Assembly: GCA_964548275.1 (NCBI GenBank)
Contig: CAZJQI010000083.1
Coordinates: 1 to 10,468, forward strand
Origin: JAUVUV01 sp964548275
GTDB lineage: Bacteria > Gemmatimonadota > Glassbacteria > GWA2-58-10
Length of the DNA stretch: 10,468 nucleotides
Reading direction: 5' to 3'
The notes below the pieces were generated by a model. The model did not search any database, had not been told where the DNA came from, and saw only the letters and a program-made list of their open reading frames with translations. Below, one piece after another: positions 1-7,651 of this stretch (within the stretch, counting starts at the first letter, position 1; every line of letters starts with the position of its first letter). Made by a program: the position numbers and the translations under genes.

Positions 1-29
1 TTTTGGTTACTTTTGGTTACAAAAGTAAC
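1..29. repeat. Hairpin with tandem 10-mer at window edge
   Basis: The first 20 bases are two exact copies of TTTTGGTTAC. Positions 6-15 (GTTACTTTTG) and 20-29 (CAAAAGTAAC) are perfect reverse complements around a 4-base loop (GTTA), giving a 10-bp stem. A weaker 6-bp A/T hairpin follows at 32-46. It may be the 3' end of a dispersed repeat, or a terminator of a gene to the left that is out of view. The window cuts it off, so neither can be decided. No convincing promoter could be picked between here and the first gene. Confidence 0.5.
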
Positions 30-109
30 ATGAAAAAATCTTTTTCTTTCTGCCTATTAGTTAACCGGACAATACTGAGTTTAAATCGTAAAAAATTTGA
101 GGTTTTATC

Positions 110-1669
110 ATGCTTGACAGAAGAGACTTTATCAAGGCCGGAACCGCAGCGGCGATACTTAGCTCTCTGGAAGCAAGCAAAACCCGTGCGGATCTGCCGG
201 TACACCTTTGGGAGGGTTATGATTTCGGGCCCGGCCCCCCTGTTCGCGACAGGCTAAATCAGGGGCCTTTTGGTGAAGATGAGGTCCAGGACTGGGCCAC
301 TATCGGCAGCACGAGCCCCTCTGAGAAACATATCAGGAACTACGGCCTCGGGCTTGTGGGCTATACCTGGGAGGAGGGCGGCCCTTCCCTGGCGGCCCGC
401 CGGGGGGAGGAAACCCTCCAGCGCCACGTGGAGAAACTCGCCAGCCTCCCATTTGTGGACGTGCTCTACATCCGCTGCGACTGGCGCGACGTACAAGCCA
501 GGCCCGGCAGGCTGGATCTCAGCCCGGTGTGGAAACTCACCTTTGAGGCGGCTGAAACTTACGGGCTGAGAGTCGGGTTCCGGGTGATGCTTTCCAACAC
601 GGTAGGCCAGCCGATGAGGCTCGCCATGCCCGAGTTTGTCCAGGAAAAAGTCCCGGTGGTCAGTATCGGTACACGGCGCGGCAGCGATTTCGCCTACCGC
701 GAGCCGCGCTACGACCACCCCGAGTTCCTGAAAGCATTCCGCGAGTTGAACGAGCTGCTGGCTGCTGAGTTCGACAGCAATCCGCTGGTCGAGTTTATGG
801 ATCTGATAATGTATGGGTTCTGGGGCGAGGGCCACACCAGCGGAGCTAACAACCCGATACCGGATTACCCCACAGCGGAGAGAACTTTCCAGGAGATCAC
901 CAGGCTCCAGCTGGAGACGTGGAAAAAAGTTCCACTGGCTGTCAATACCCAGCCTGACAGCAGCCGTGCAGGCAACCGGGTGGTTCTGGACATGACCGTG
1001 CGCGCCGGCGGCTGGCTTCGCTCGGACAGCATCATCCACGATGAGCCGATCCAGATCGAGCGCCTCGCCAACCGCCCGCCATGGCTGGCGGTGATCATGG
1101 AACAGGGCTGGCGGCGCGACTACGATATCGAAAAAATACCCGTGGATGAGGCCGGGGTGAACGCAAAGGAAAAATCGATGCTCAAGGTGCTCAACCTGGG
1201 TGCAAATTACTGGTCGCTCTGGACCGAGGCGGACAACCTGGCCCGCTACCACGAGCGCTACCCGAACGGATTTACTACTTTGCAGAGGCGTATGGGCTAC
1301 CGGGTCAGGCCGGGCTGGATCTGGCAGCGCCAGGTCTATGAGCGCCCCCAGTTGATTATCGGATTTGCCAATGACGGCGTGGCGGGAGTGCCGGGAGTGC
1401 TGCGGGTGACACTCGAAAGCGAGGACGGCTCTTTCAAGACTTCCGGTTGCCTGGATGCAGGCCGCCCCTATGGAGGCGATGTGCGCCAGGCCGGGTTCCT
1501 CTTGCCGGAGAACATGTGGGGCGCCAGACTCAAATTAAGCGGTGAACTGGAGACAAACGGCGTAACCCGCCCTGTTGAATGGGCCTGCGCCCAGCCTCTC
1601 AACCAGGATAAATCTTTCCCGATCCAGCTCAAAGAAAAAGGCAAGCTGGTCTGGGGTGAACATTATTAA
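110..1669 (+). CDS. Tat-exported TIM-barrel glycoside hydrolase-like protein
   Basis: A 519-residue protein, probably an exported carbohydrate-active enzyme; its substrate cannot be read from sequence. The N-terminus carries a twin-arginine signal (Arg4-Arg5 in RRDFIKAG), a short hydrophobic stretch and a likely cleavage near TRA-DL at about residue 28. Residues about 60-400 read as a beta/alpha barrel. The segment FWGEGH has Glu240 where DUF4832 and GH42-like barrels carry a strand-4 acid/base (GxWGEW type). Possible partner carboxylates are Glu331 (IMEQGW) and Glu373 (LWTEAD). Residues about 410-519 look like a beta-sandwich tail. The start is chosen because TGAGG lies 7 bases upstream and the Tat motif begins at residue 4. 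Gene 2 starts 17 bases after the stop, so the two are probably co-transcribed. The family is assigned from motif resemblance only; a non-catalytic barrel is possible. Confidence 0.75.
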   Translation: MLDRRDFIKAGTAAAILSSLEASKTRADLPVHLWEGYDFGPGPPVRDRLNQGPFGEDEVQDWATIGSTSPSEKHIRNYGLGLVGYTWEEGGPSLAARRGEETLQRHVEKLASLPFVDVLYIRCDWRDVQARPGRLDLSPVWKLTFEAAETYGLRVGFRVMLSNTVGQPMRLAMPEFVQEKVPVVSIGTRRGSDFAYREPRYDHPEFLKAFRELNELLAAEFDSNPLVEFMDLIMYGFWGEGHTSGANNPIPDYPTAERTFQEITRLQLETWKKVPLAVNTQPDSSRAGNRVVLDMTVRAGGWLRSDSIIHDEPIQIERLANRPPWLAVIMEQGWRRDYDIEKIPVDEAGVNAKEKSMLKVLNLGANYWSLWTEADNLARYHERYPNGFTTLQRRMGYRVRPGWIWQRQVYERPQLIIGFANDGVAGVPGVLRVTLESEDGSFKTSGCLDAGRPYGGDVRQAGFLLPENMWGARLKLSGELETNGVTRPVEWACAQPLNQDKSFPIQLKEKGKLVWGEHY

Positions 1670-1686
1670 ACATTGGAAAGGGTAAA

Positions 1687-3951
1687 ATGATCTTAAACTC
1701 TTTTAAACAATCAGCCGGATTAGCGTTAACGGTTTTTCTGAGCCTTGCTCCGGGTTCGGCAAGCAGCGTTTTCGGCCAGGCTTTCGGTCAGCCGCGTCCC
1801 GCCCCTGCGCCGCAGTATCAGGTAATAACCGGCAATGAGAATTTCCCTGCCCCGGACTCCATGCTTTTTCACCACATGGATCGTATCGCGCAGGCGATGT
1901 TTCACACCAGGCGCCAGCGTGTGGCCCAAATCCAGAGCGATGACCAGTGGCGGGAACACCTCTCTTACACCCGGAAAAAATTCCTCGAGATGCTGGGGGA
2001 ATTCCCGAGCCAGCGGCCCCGGATCAAGGCTAAATTTATCGCGCGCGTGGAGCGGCCGGATTATTTTATCGAGAAAGTCGTTTTCAACGCCCTCCCGGCC
2101 TACCCGATTACCGCCCTGGTCTATGTACCCCGCAGGCACGAGCCTCCGTTCCCGGCATTCCTGTGTCCTGTGGGGCATTCGCCCCAAGGCAAGTCGATTT
2201 CGCAGGGGCGCCGACTGTCGCTGGCCCGCAAGGGCTACCTGGTGATGGCGATAGACCCGATCGGCCTGGGCGAACGCAAGCCTCTGGTCGACCCGGTGAC
2301 CAGCACCTCGCTGGTGGAAATGCGCGAACACTCCTATCTCGGGCACCAGACCCTGCTGGCTGGCACGAACCTTCAGATGTATTTCCTCTGGGAGGGAATG
2401 CGGGCGATAGACTATCTTTTCACCAGGGAGGATGTGGACACCTCCCGGATCGCCTGCGCCGGGATTTCCGGAGGCGGCAATGTCACTGCCTGGCTTTCAG
2501 CCCTGGATGAGCGGATAGAGGTCGCAATGCCGGTCTGCCATGTCACCTCCAACGAACGGCGCTGGGAATCGCTGGGCATGGCCGATGCCGAGCAGAACCT
2601 TTTTCCGTGTATCGCCGCAGGTGTGGAGTACGGTGATATTTTGCAGCTTAACGCTCCCCGGCCCCTGCTGATTGCCTGCTCCAGCCGGGATTTTTTCCCG
2701 ATAGCGGGGGCTTACGAGGCTTTCCACGACGCCATGCGCTACTACCGCCACCTGAAATCCGCACATTGCCTGCGAATAAGCGAAGTTCCCGGAGGACATG
2801 CCTGGTCTCTGGAGCAGCGCCAGAACACTTATGCCTGGGTGAACCTCTGGCTCGGCAAGTCCGAGGAGGGCGTCCAGGAGGAGCCGTTCACCCCGGATAA
2901 ATACCACGACCTGCTTGCCACCGAAACCGGCCTTCAGCATACAGCTTACGGAGAAAAGGACATTTTCGAGCTGAACCTCGAATACGCCCGTTCGGTCAAA
3001 ACCGATATACAAGTGCCCTCAGGCCATGAGGAATCTCAATCCACTGCCAGAACTCTCCGCGAGCAGCTTAGTGAACTGACCGGGTTCCAGTGCGTATCAG
3101 GCGAGGTGCCCTGGAAAAGGATCGGAGTTGTCGAGCGTGAGGGCCTCCTGATCGAAAAACTCGTTTATTTCAGCGAACCGGACGTCTATATTCCGGCTTT
3201 GCTTTTCCGGCCTGCCAGACCCAGTGGAAAGCTGCCGGGGCTTGTTTACTGCCACCCGGAGGGCAAAGCAGCCGAGGCGCACAAAGGCAAAGTTGTACCT
3301 GAACTGGCAAAACGCGGGGTGGCTGTTCTGTGTATCGATCCGCGGGGTACAGGCGAAACCCGCACCTTCCGCCAGTACCGCGACAACGAGGAGGGCTACC
3401 ACGCCCTTCTCTGGGGCTCGGAAACGAACATGAGCTACGATGCCCTGATGATCGGCAAGAGCCTGATCGGCATGCGGGCCCTGGATGTAATTCGCGCGGT
3501 GGACTATCTGGCCTCGCGCGAGGATATCGACAGCACCCGGATCGGCTGTTTCGCACAGGAGGAAATGGCTTTCTACTGTCTGGCCGCCGCCTGTTTCGAA
3601 AACAGGCTCGACCCGGTCATTCTTTCCCGGCTGCCGCTGTCCTACATGTCAATGGTGGAAAACCGCCAGTTTAACTGGCACATGAACGTGCTCCTGCCCG
3701 GGGTGCTGAAAAAAATGGACCTCAAGCACATGGCAGCGCTTATCGCACCGCGTGGACTGACTCTTTTGAATCCTGTGGACCAGATGCGCAGAAGAGTGCC
3801 CGCCGAACGGGCAGAGCGGGAATACTCCTGGACGATGGCCGCATACCGGGCCAGCGGCCGGGCCGAGGGTTTCTCGATCTGCGGCTATGACTCTCCTGAG
3901 CAGAAACTGGAAAAAATCTACTCCCGAATGGAGGCATCCAGTGGGAATTAA
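1687..3951 (+). CDS. Exported tandem alpha/beta hydrolase, acetyl xylan esterase-like; C-module lacks nucleophile
   Basis: A 754-residue protein with a Sec signal peptide (hydrophobic core about residues 9-21, cleavage around 27-35) and two hydrolase modules. The N-module (about 45-395) has the fold signature DPIGLGE (190-196), a nucleophile elbow GISGG with Ser261, Asp335 in SSRDFF and His371 in PGGHAW: a full catalytic triad. The C-module (about 440-740) keeps DPRGTGE (551-557) and Asp698 in NPVDQ. However, its elbow reads FAQEE, with Glu625 at the serine position, and no late histidine is seen. The family includes acetyl xylan esterases and related carboxylic-ester hydrolases, so removal of ester groups from polysaccharide outside the cytoplasm is the likely role. 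GGAAAGGG sits 4 bases before the ATG. Its last 11 bases overlap the next gene, a paralogue of the same two-module layout. The precise ester substrate is unknown. Confidence 0.85.
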   Translation: MILNSFKQSAGLALTVFLSLAPGSASSVFGQAFGQPRPAPAPQYQVITGNENFPAPDSMLFHHMDRIAQAMFHTRRQRVAQIQSDDQWREHLSYTRKKFLEMLGEFPSQRPRIKAKFIARVERPDYFIEKVVFNALPAYPITALVYVPRRHEPPFPAFLCPVGHSPQGKSISQGRRLSLARKGYLVMAIDPIGLGERKPLVDPVTSTSLVEMREHSYLGHQTLLAGTNLQMYFLWEGMRAIDYLFTREDVDTSRIACAGISGGGNVTAWLSALDERIEVAMPVCHVTSNERRWESLGMADAEQNLFPCIAAGVEYGDILQLNAPRPLLIACSSRDFFPIAGAYEAFHDAMRYYRHLKSAHCLRISEVPGGHAWSLEQRQNTYAWVNLWLGKSEEGVQEEPFTPDKYHDLLATETGLQHTAYGEKDIFELNLEYARSVKTDIQVPSGHEESQSTARTLREQLSELTGFQCVSGEVPWKRIGVVEREGLLIEKLVYFSEPDVYIPALLFRPARPSGKLPGLVYCHPEGKAAEAHKGKVVPELAKRGVAVLCIDPRGTGETRTFRQYRDNEEGYHALLWGSETNMSYDALMIGKSLIGMRALDVIRAVDYLASREDIDSTRIGCFAQEEMAFYCLAAACFENRLDPVILSRLPLSYMSMVENRQFNWHMNVLLPGVLKKMDLKHMAALIAPRGLTLLNPVDQMRRRVPAERAEREYSWTMAAYRASGRAEGFSICGYDSPEQKLEKIYSRMEASSGN
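3930..3934 (+). promoter_or_regulatory. Ribosome binding site that sets the GTG start of gene 3
   Basis: GGAGG inside the end of gene 2 lies 6 bases before an in-frame GTG at 3941. This favours GTG as the real start over the in-frame ATG at 3887, which would add 18 polar residues before the signal peptide and has no comparable site upstream. The resulting 11-base overlap suggests translational coupling of the two hydrolase genes. Confidence 0.7.
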
Positions 3952-6265
3952 AAACAAATCACCAATCGGGAGAAAAATTGCGATAACGTTTTATGAAATA
4001 TTTTTTCTTGCCTTCACATTTTCACTTTTCCCCCCCGAAAGCCTGAAAGCCCAGGGCACCGGCTCTAACCCGGACAGCGCTGCGCCCGCTCCGACAATCA
4101 AACTGCACTCAGGCGAGGTTCGGGCCGACAGGATGCTTGCCGAGTATTTCAAAACCTGGACAGGCAAGCTCGAAGAGACTCACAAAAAAGAACTGGCTTC
4201 TTTGAAATCCGCCTCAGACTGGCAGGCCAGGCGTGAGCGGGTGCGGGAATATCTCGAAAAAACGCTCGGCCCGCCGCCCAGGGGCGGAACTCTTGTCTCA
4301 TCCCTGGTCACAGGCAGGGTCCAAGGCTCCGGCTACCGGATAGAAAAGCTCCTGCTGGAAAGCACCCCACACTTTTATATTACGGCCAATCTTTACATTC
4401 CGGAAACCCAGGCTCCGCCAGAGGGTTATCCGGCGGTGATTATGCATCCAGGGCCGTACGATAACGGCAAGGAAACCAGAAAGAATTCATTTCGCAACGA
4501 GTGCGCCTGTCTTGCATCCTCCGGCTTTGCAGTGCTCACTTATGACCCGATCGGCCAGGGGGAGCGCCAGCAGTACCACGACCCGGTTACAGGCGGCATT
4601 GACTGGCGCCCGCGGCCACCTGCCTGGAGTATCTACCAGTCTGAGAAGTTCGATCCGGAGATACAGGACGTACCGGGTACTGGTGTGCTCGAGCAGTCGA
4701 TGATAGCCATGCTCGGTTTGCTCGTAAACCGCCCTTTCCTTCAAAAGTATATTTTTGACCTAGTTACGCTTGTCGACCACCTTAACTCGCGGAAAGATAT
4801 AAATTCAGCTTCTATATTCCAGGTTGCCGGTGGAATGAATTCTAAAGAGATGGCATTATGTTGGGCTCTGGACAACCGAATCAAGGGCCTTCATCTCGGC
4901 ATGTTCAGGCATTCATTTTTCCACAGGCTAAAGGCAACCAGGCCCCCAGGCCCGTCAACTGCTCTGCCTTCCTCGCTTGCCTCAGGAGTAGGAATCCGGG
5001 AGATCCTTTCTCTTGGCGCCCCGCGTACTTTATGGGTAATGGGAGCCCAGTCTGAAGAAATGGAGAGTCTGAAAAATCTTTACACCTTGATTGGAGCAGA
5101 GAAAAACATAAAAACCGAATGGATCATACCAGGCAAGGAGCCTGTCAAGCTCAAATGGTCTCTGGTGAATGATTGGCTATCCGAACAAACCGGGATCGAG
5201 CCAGGCATTCCCACTGCCCCGGCAGATTCTTTCCCTCCCGGCAGCCTCGAGGCAACCGAGACCGGCCAGGTAGCCACCTCGCTGGTGGCGCGTACCCTGC
5301 CGGAGATATACGCTGAAAAGATGGAAAAGCATGCAGCCGGATTGAGGGGCAAAGCGATCCAGGCTGCCAGGGATAAAATCACCAATATGAAAGGCAGGCT
5401 CGGCCTGGATAAAATCATCTCTCCGCCTGCTGCGGATATGCTGGAAACCAACAGGGAATGGGGATTAAAAGTTGAAAGAATAGTCCTTCATGTAGAGGAA
5501 GGAATCAGCCTGCCTGTTGATATATTCCTGCCTTCCACGCGAAAGGGAAAATATCCTGCGGTGATATACTTTGGTGATAACAGCCACGAGTATAACGTGG
5601 ACTATCAGGGTTACAGCGAGGTCCTGACCCGGCAGGGTTACCTGGTGCTGATTCTCGCGCCCCGTGGCTGGGGCCAAACTGCGCCTTCAGCTAACGATTG
5701 GGACGCCGACCGCGAGTTTTTCGCCCATCTCCTCGGCTCACAGGCCCAGGCTGCTTACACCGCTATGGAACTGGGAACCTCGATGATTGAGCTGCGGATC
5801 AGGGATATTGCTGCAGCGGCTCGCTACCTGGCAAGCCGAAATGACGTGGATAGGACGAAAATCGCCTGCCGGGGTTACGGAGAACTGGCCACCCTGGCGC
5901 TTTACTCTGCCGCGTGTATCCCGGAAATCAGTACAGTGATCTACGAGCGCGGGCCGGTCTCATTCGCTGATATGGTATCCCAGGGGGTAACATTTTTCAG
6001 GCCGGAGGGTATCCTGCCAGGCGGGGCGCTTGATCTGGATATCAGCGCGGCAGCGACTGCCCTGGCCCCACGCGGAATCTTTCTGCTGAACACTGTAGAT
6101 GCCCGCAAGGTGCGTCTTTCGCAGGAGCGGGTAAAGGCTGCTTTTACCCTGGCGGTGGGTGAATACCGCTCTCAGGGCCGACCGGACGGCCTGAAAGTGG
6201 TGTTAGCCGACACTCCGGCCGAACGCCAAGAAGCTGTTCTCAACTGGCTGGAAAGTGAATTTTAA
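3941..6265 (+). CDS. Exported tandem alpha/beta hydrolase-fold protein without catalytic triads (putative pseudoenzyme)
   Basis: A 774-residue paralogue of gene 2, counted from a GTG start. A Sec signal peptide has its hydrophobic core at about residues 15-28, with cleavage near LKA-Q at about 37. The N-module (about 55-420) keeps DPIGQGE (202-208). Its elbow aligns as AGGMN, with Gly298 in the serine slot, Glu372 in the acid slot and Glu400 in the histidine slot (PGKEPV against PGGHAW). The C-module (about 490-770) keeps PRGWG (574-578) and Asp720 in NTVDA. Its elbow is GYGEL, with Gly647 in the serine slot, and no terminal histidine is visible. The reading frame is open throughout, so this is not a decayed gene. 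Likely roles are binding carbohydrate, partnering gene 2, or a chemistry using other residues; these are inferences. A 120-base AT-rich patch (4741-4860) covers the lost N-module elbow. Confidence 0.8.
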   Translation: MGIKNKSPIGRKIAITFYEIFFLAFTFSLFPPESLKAQGTGSNPDSAAPAPTIKLHSGEVRADRMLAEYFKTWTGKLEETHKKELASLKSASDWQARRERVREYLEKTLGPPPRGGTLVSSLVTGRVQGSGYRIEKLLLESTPHFYITANLYIPETQAPPEGYPAVIMHPGPYDNGKETRKNSFRNECACLASSGFAVLTYDPIGQGERQQYHDPVTGGIDWRPRPPAWSIYQSEKFDPEIQDVPGTGVLEQSMIAMLGLLVNRPFLQKYIFDLVTLVDHLNSRKDINSASIFQVAGGMNSKEMALCWALDNRIKGLHLGMFRHSFFHRLKATRPPGPSTALPSSLASGVGIREILSLGAPRTLWVMGAQSEEMESLKNLYTLIGAEKNIKTEWIIPGKEPVKLKWSLVNDWLSEQTGIEPGIPTAPADSFPPGSLEATETGQVATSLVARTLPEIYAEKMEKHAAGLRGKAIQAARDKITNMKGRLGLDKIISPPAADMLETNREWGLKVERIVLHVEEGISLPVDIFLPSTRKGKYPAVIYFGDNSHEYNVDYQGYSEVLTRQGYLVLILAPRGWGQTAPSANDWDADREFFAHLLGSQAQAAYTAMELGTSMIELRIRDIAAAARYLASRNDVDRTKIACRGYGELATLALYSAACIPEISTVIYERGPVSFADMVSQGVTFFRPEGILPGGALDLDISAAATALAPRGIFLLNTVDARKVRLSQERVKAAFTLAVGEYRSQGRPDGLKVVLADTPAERQEAVLNWLESEF

Positions 6266-6284
6266 AATAGAGATACTATTATCA

Positions 6285-6382
6285 TGTCCCGGAAATAATA
6301 AATCCCCCTGTTTCCCCCGTAGGGACACGGCGCGCCGTGTCCCTACGAAAGGGGGAGGGTTTTTGAATCCATTTTCGGGACA
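6285..6382. repeat. Nested inverted-repeat element with 30-bp perfect palindrome (MITE-like)
   Basis: Three nested levels of symmetry are visible. Outer arms at 6285-6296 (TGTCCCGGAAAT) and 6371-6382 (ATTTTCGGGACA) are inverted repeats matching at 11 of 12 positions. Middle arms TCCCCCT (6303-6309) and AGGGGGA (6350-6356) pair exactly. The core at 6318-6347 is a perfect 30-bp palindrome centred on GGCGCGCC. I see no clear target-site duplication and no coding capacity. It resembles the short GTAGGGACACGG-type palindromic repeats common between genes in many uncultivated bacteria, which is recollection and not a search. It separates genes 1-3 from genes 4-5. Confidence 0.75.
6303..6364 (+). 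terminator. Possible intrinsic terminator within the palindromic element
   Basis: The strong hairpin of the element is followed by GGG and then five Ts at 6360-6364, 38 bases after the stop of gene 3. Transcribed rightward, it could end the message of genes 1-3. The T-run is short and not directly against the stem, so read-through into gene 4 is possible. Confidence 0.35.
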
Positions 6383-6439
6383 CCACACTATATTATTCTG
6401 GGTAATTAGGAAAACTTTTATAAAAAAACAGGAGGATAA

Positions 6440-7573
6440 ATGCGTTCCTTATGTCTCGCAATCTCAACTTTTATTCTTTTCTGCCTTGCAGGGTGCTCAG
6501 AATCCGGGGAAAAAGCGCAGCCTGCCGGGTCTGCTCCCGAAAAAGCCGGCGACAGCCTGATCACCGTGGCGGAGCTTAAAGCGATGCCCAAAATTGACGC
6601 CCACGTCCATCTCAGGGGGCTTGAAGAATCCGAGGAAGAATCGCTGCTGGCCAAGCTCAAAGAGCACAACATGCGCTGGAAAACGATCAGCACCCGGGGT
6701 ATGAATAAGGATTTTCTGCTGGACCAGATCAGGATTGCCGAAAAGATGTATGCAAAGTACCCGGGTTGGATCGAGTGGGACACCTCTTTCAGCCTGGAAA
6801 ACTGGGGCGCGCCGGACTGGAAAAGCCAGGCCATTGAGCTTATTCAGGACGGTTTCGACAAAGGCGCAGTAGGGGTTAAAGTCTGGAAAGAGATCGGCAT
6901 GGTGCTCAAAGACCCGGACGGCAGTTTTGTGATGATCGACGATCCGCGGTTCGACCCGATTTTCGACTATATCGAAAGCCAGGGCAAGACGCTGGTGGCT
7001 CATATCGGCGAGCCGCGCAACTGCTGGCTTCCCCTGGAGGAGATGACTGTCAACAACGACCGGAAATATTTTGCCGAAAACCCGCAGTACCATTCCTACC
7101 TTCATCCGGAAATCCCTCATTACTGGAAGCATATCCAGGCGCGGGACAATGTGCTGGAAAAACACCCTAATATGAGATTGGTGGGCTGCCATCTGGGAAG
7201 CATCGAGTTCGATGTTGATGAGATGGCCAGACGTTTCGACAAATACCCCAATTTCTCTGTGGACATGGCTGCCCGGATCTGCCACCTCCAGGTGCAGTAC
7301 CGTCAAAAAGTGCGCAATTTCATTATCAAGTATCAGGATCGCCTGCTCTACGGCACAGACCTCGGGGCGGGCAGAGTCTATACCAAAACCGACATTGCTC
7401 AAACTCTCGAGCGGATAGAAGCAACTTACATGAACGATTACCGCTATTTTGCCACGGATGAAGAGATGGAGGTCTGGGAGGTGGACGGCAAGTTCCGCGG
7501 CCTGGCGCTGCCGAAAAATGTTCTTGAAAAGATTTTTTACAGCAACTTTTATAAATGGTATAAAAAAAATTAA
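6440..7573 (+). CDS. Lipoprotein metal-dependent amidohydrolase (amidohydrolase_2 type)
   Basis: A 377-residue predicted hydrolase of the metal-dependent TIM-barrel amidohydrolase superfamily (PF04909/COG2159 type). The N-terminus has a lipobox LAGC with Cys19, so the protein should be lipid-anchored in the cell envelope. A linker rich in Ala, Glu and Pro then leads to the barrel at about residue 48. Expected metal and catalytic residues are in order: His55 and His57 (IDAHVHL), His188 (VAHIGEP), His251 (GCHLGS) and Asp307 (YGTDLG). Lys residues in GVKVWKE sit before His188 and may contribute to the site. GGAGG is 4 bases before the ATG. A TATATT at 6389-6394 could be a -10 box, but no matching -35 stands out. 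The gene follows the palindromic element and is 78 bases ahead of gene 5. Members act on varied C-N, C-O or C-C bonds, so the substrate is open. Confidence 0.85.
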   Translation: MRSLCLAISTFILFCLAGCSESGEKAQPAGSAPEKAGDSLITVAELKAMPKIDAHVHLRGLEESEEESLLAKLKEHNMRWKTISTRGMNKDFLLDQIRIAEKMYAKYPGWIEWDTSFSLENWGAPDWKSQAIELIQDGFDKGAVGVKVWKEIGMVLKDPDGSFVMIDDPRFDPIFDYIESQGKTLVAHIGEPRNCWLPLEEMTVNNDRKYFAENPQYHSYLHPEIPHYWKHIQARDNVLEKHPNMRLVGCHLGSIEFDVDEMARRFDKYPNFSVDMAARICHLQVQYRQKVRNFIIKYQDRLLYGTDLGAGRVYTKTDIAQTLERIEATYMNDYRYFATDEEMEVWEVDGKFRGLALPKNVLEKIFYSNFYKWYKKN

Positions 7574-7651
7574 GATTTACTGAGAAGCTCAGAGTGCGAT
7601 CCTCCGGGAAGCTCGGGTAAGGTTATCTCAATTTTCAAGGAGTACGGACTC
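7574..7651. other. 78-nt gap between genes 4 and 5
   Basis: It contains a 5-bp hairpin CTGAG-AAG-CTCAG (7580-7592), a partial repeat of it (GAAGCTC at 7584-7590 and again at 7608-7614), and the AAGGAG ribosome binding site of gene 5 at 7637-7642. I see no T-run terminator and no clear promoter, which fits co-transcription of genes 4 and 5. Confidence 0.4.

Noticed and set aside
30..257. Small frame from ATG 30 whose start looks like a signal peptide (MKKSFSFCLLV)
   Set aside because: It has no ribosome binding site, runs out of frame into gene 1 for most of its length, and the rest has no recognisable pattern.
254..1252. Long open frame on the minus strand opposite gene 1
   Set aside because: It lies wholly inside a well-supported + strand gene, its translation shows no family motif, and such frames arise from GC-rich codon use.
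3887..3940. ATG start at 3887 giving gene 3 an 18-residue extension
   Set aside because: It would overlap gene 2 by 65 bases and place polar residues before the signal peptide. GTG at 3941 has GGAGG at the right distance.
6255..6560. Frame running through the palindromic element into gene 4
   Set aside because: Its translation is that of the inverted repeat and then an out-of-frame copy of the amidohydrolase start; no ribosome site.
6497..7402. 301-codon minus-strand frame opposite the amidohydrolase gene
   Set aside because: The + strand frame carries the lipobox and all expected metal ligands; the opposite frame shows no motif or ribosome site.
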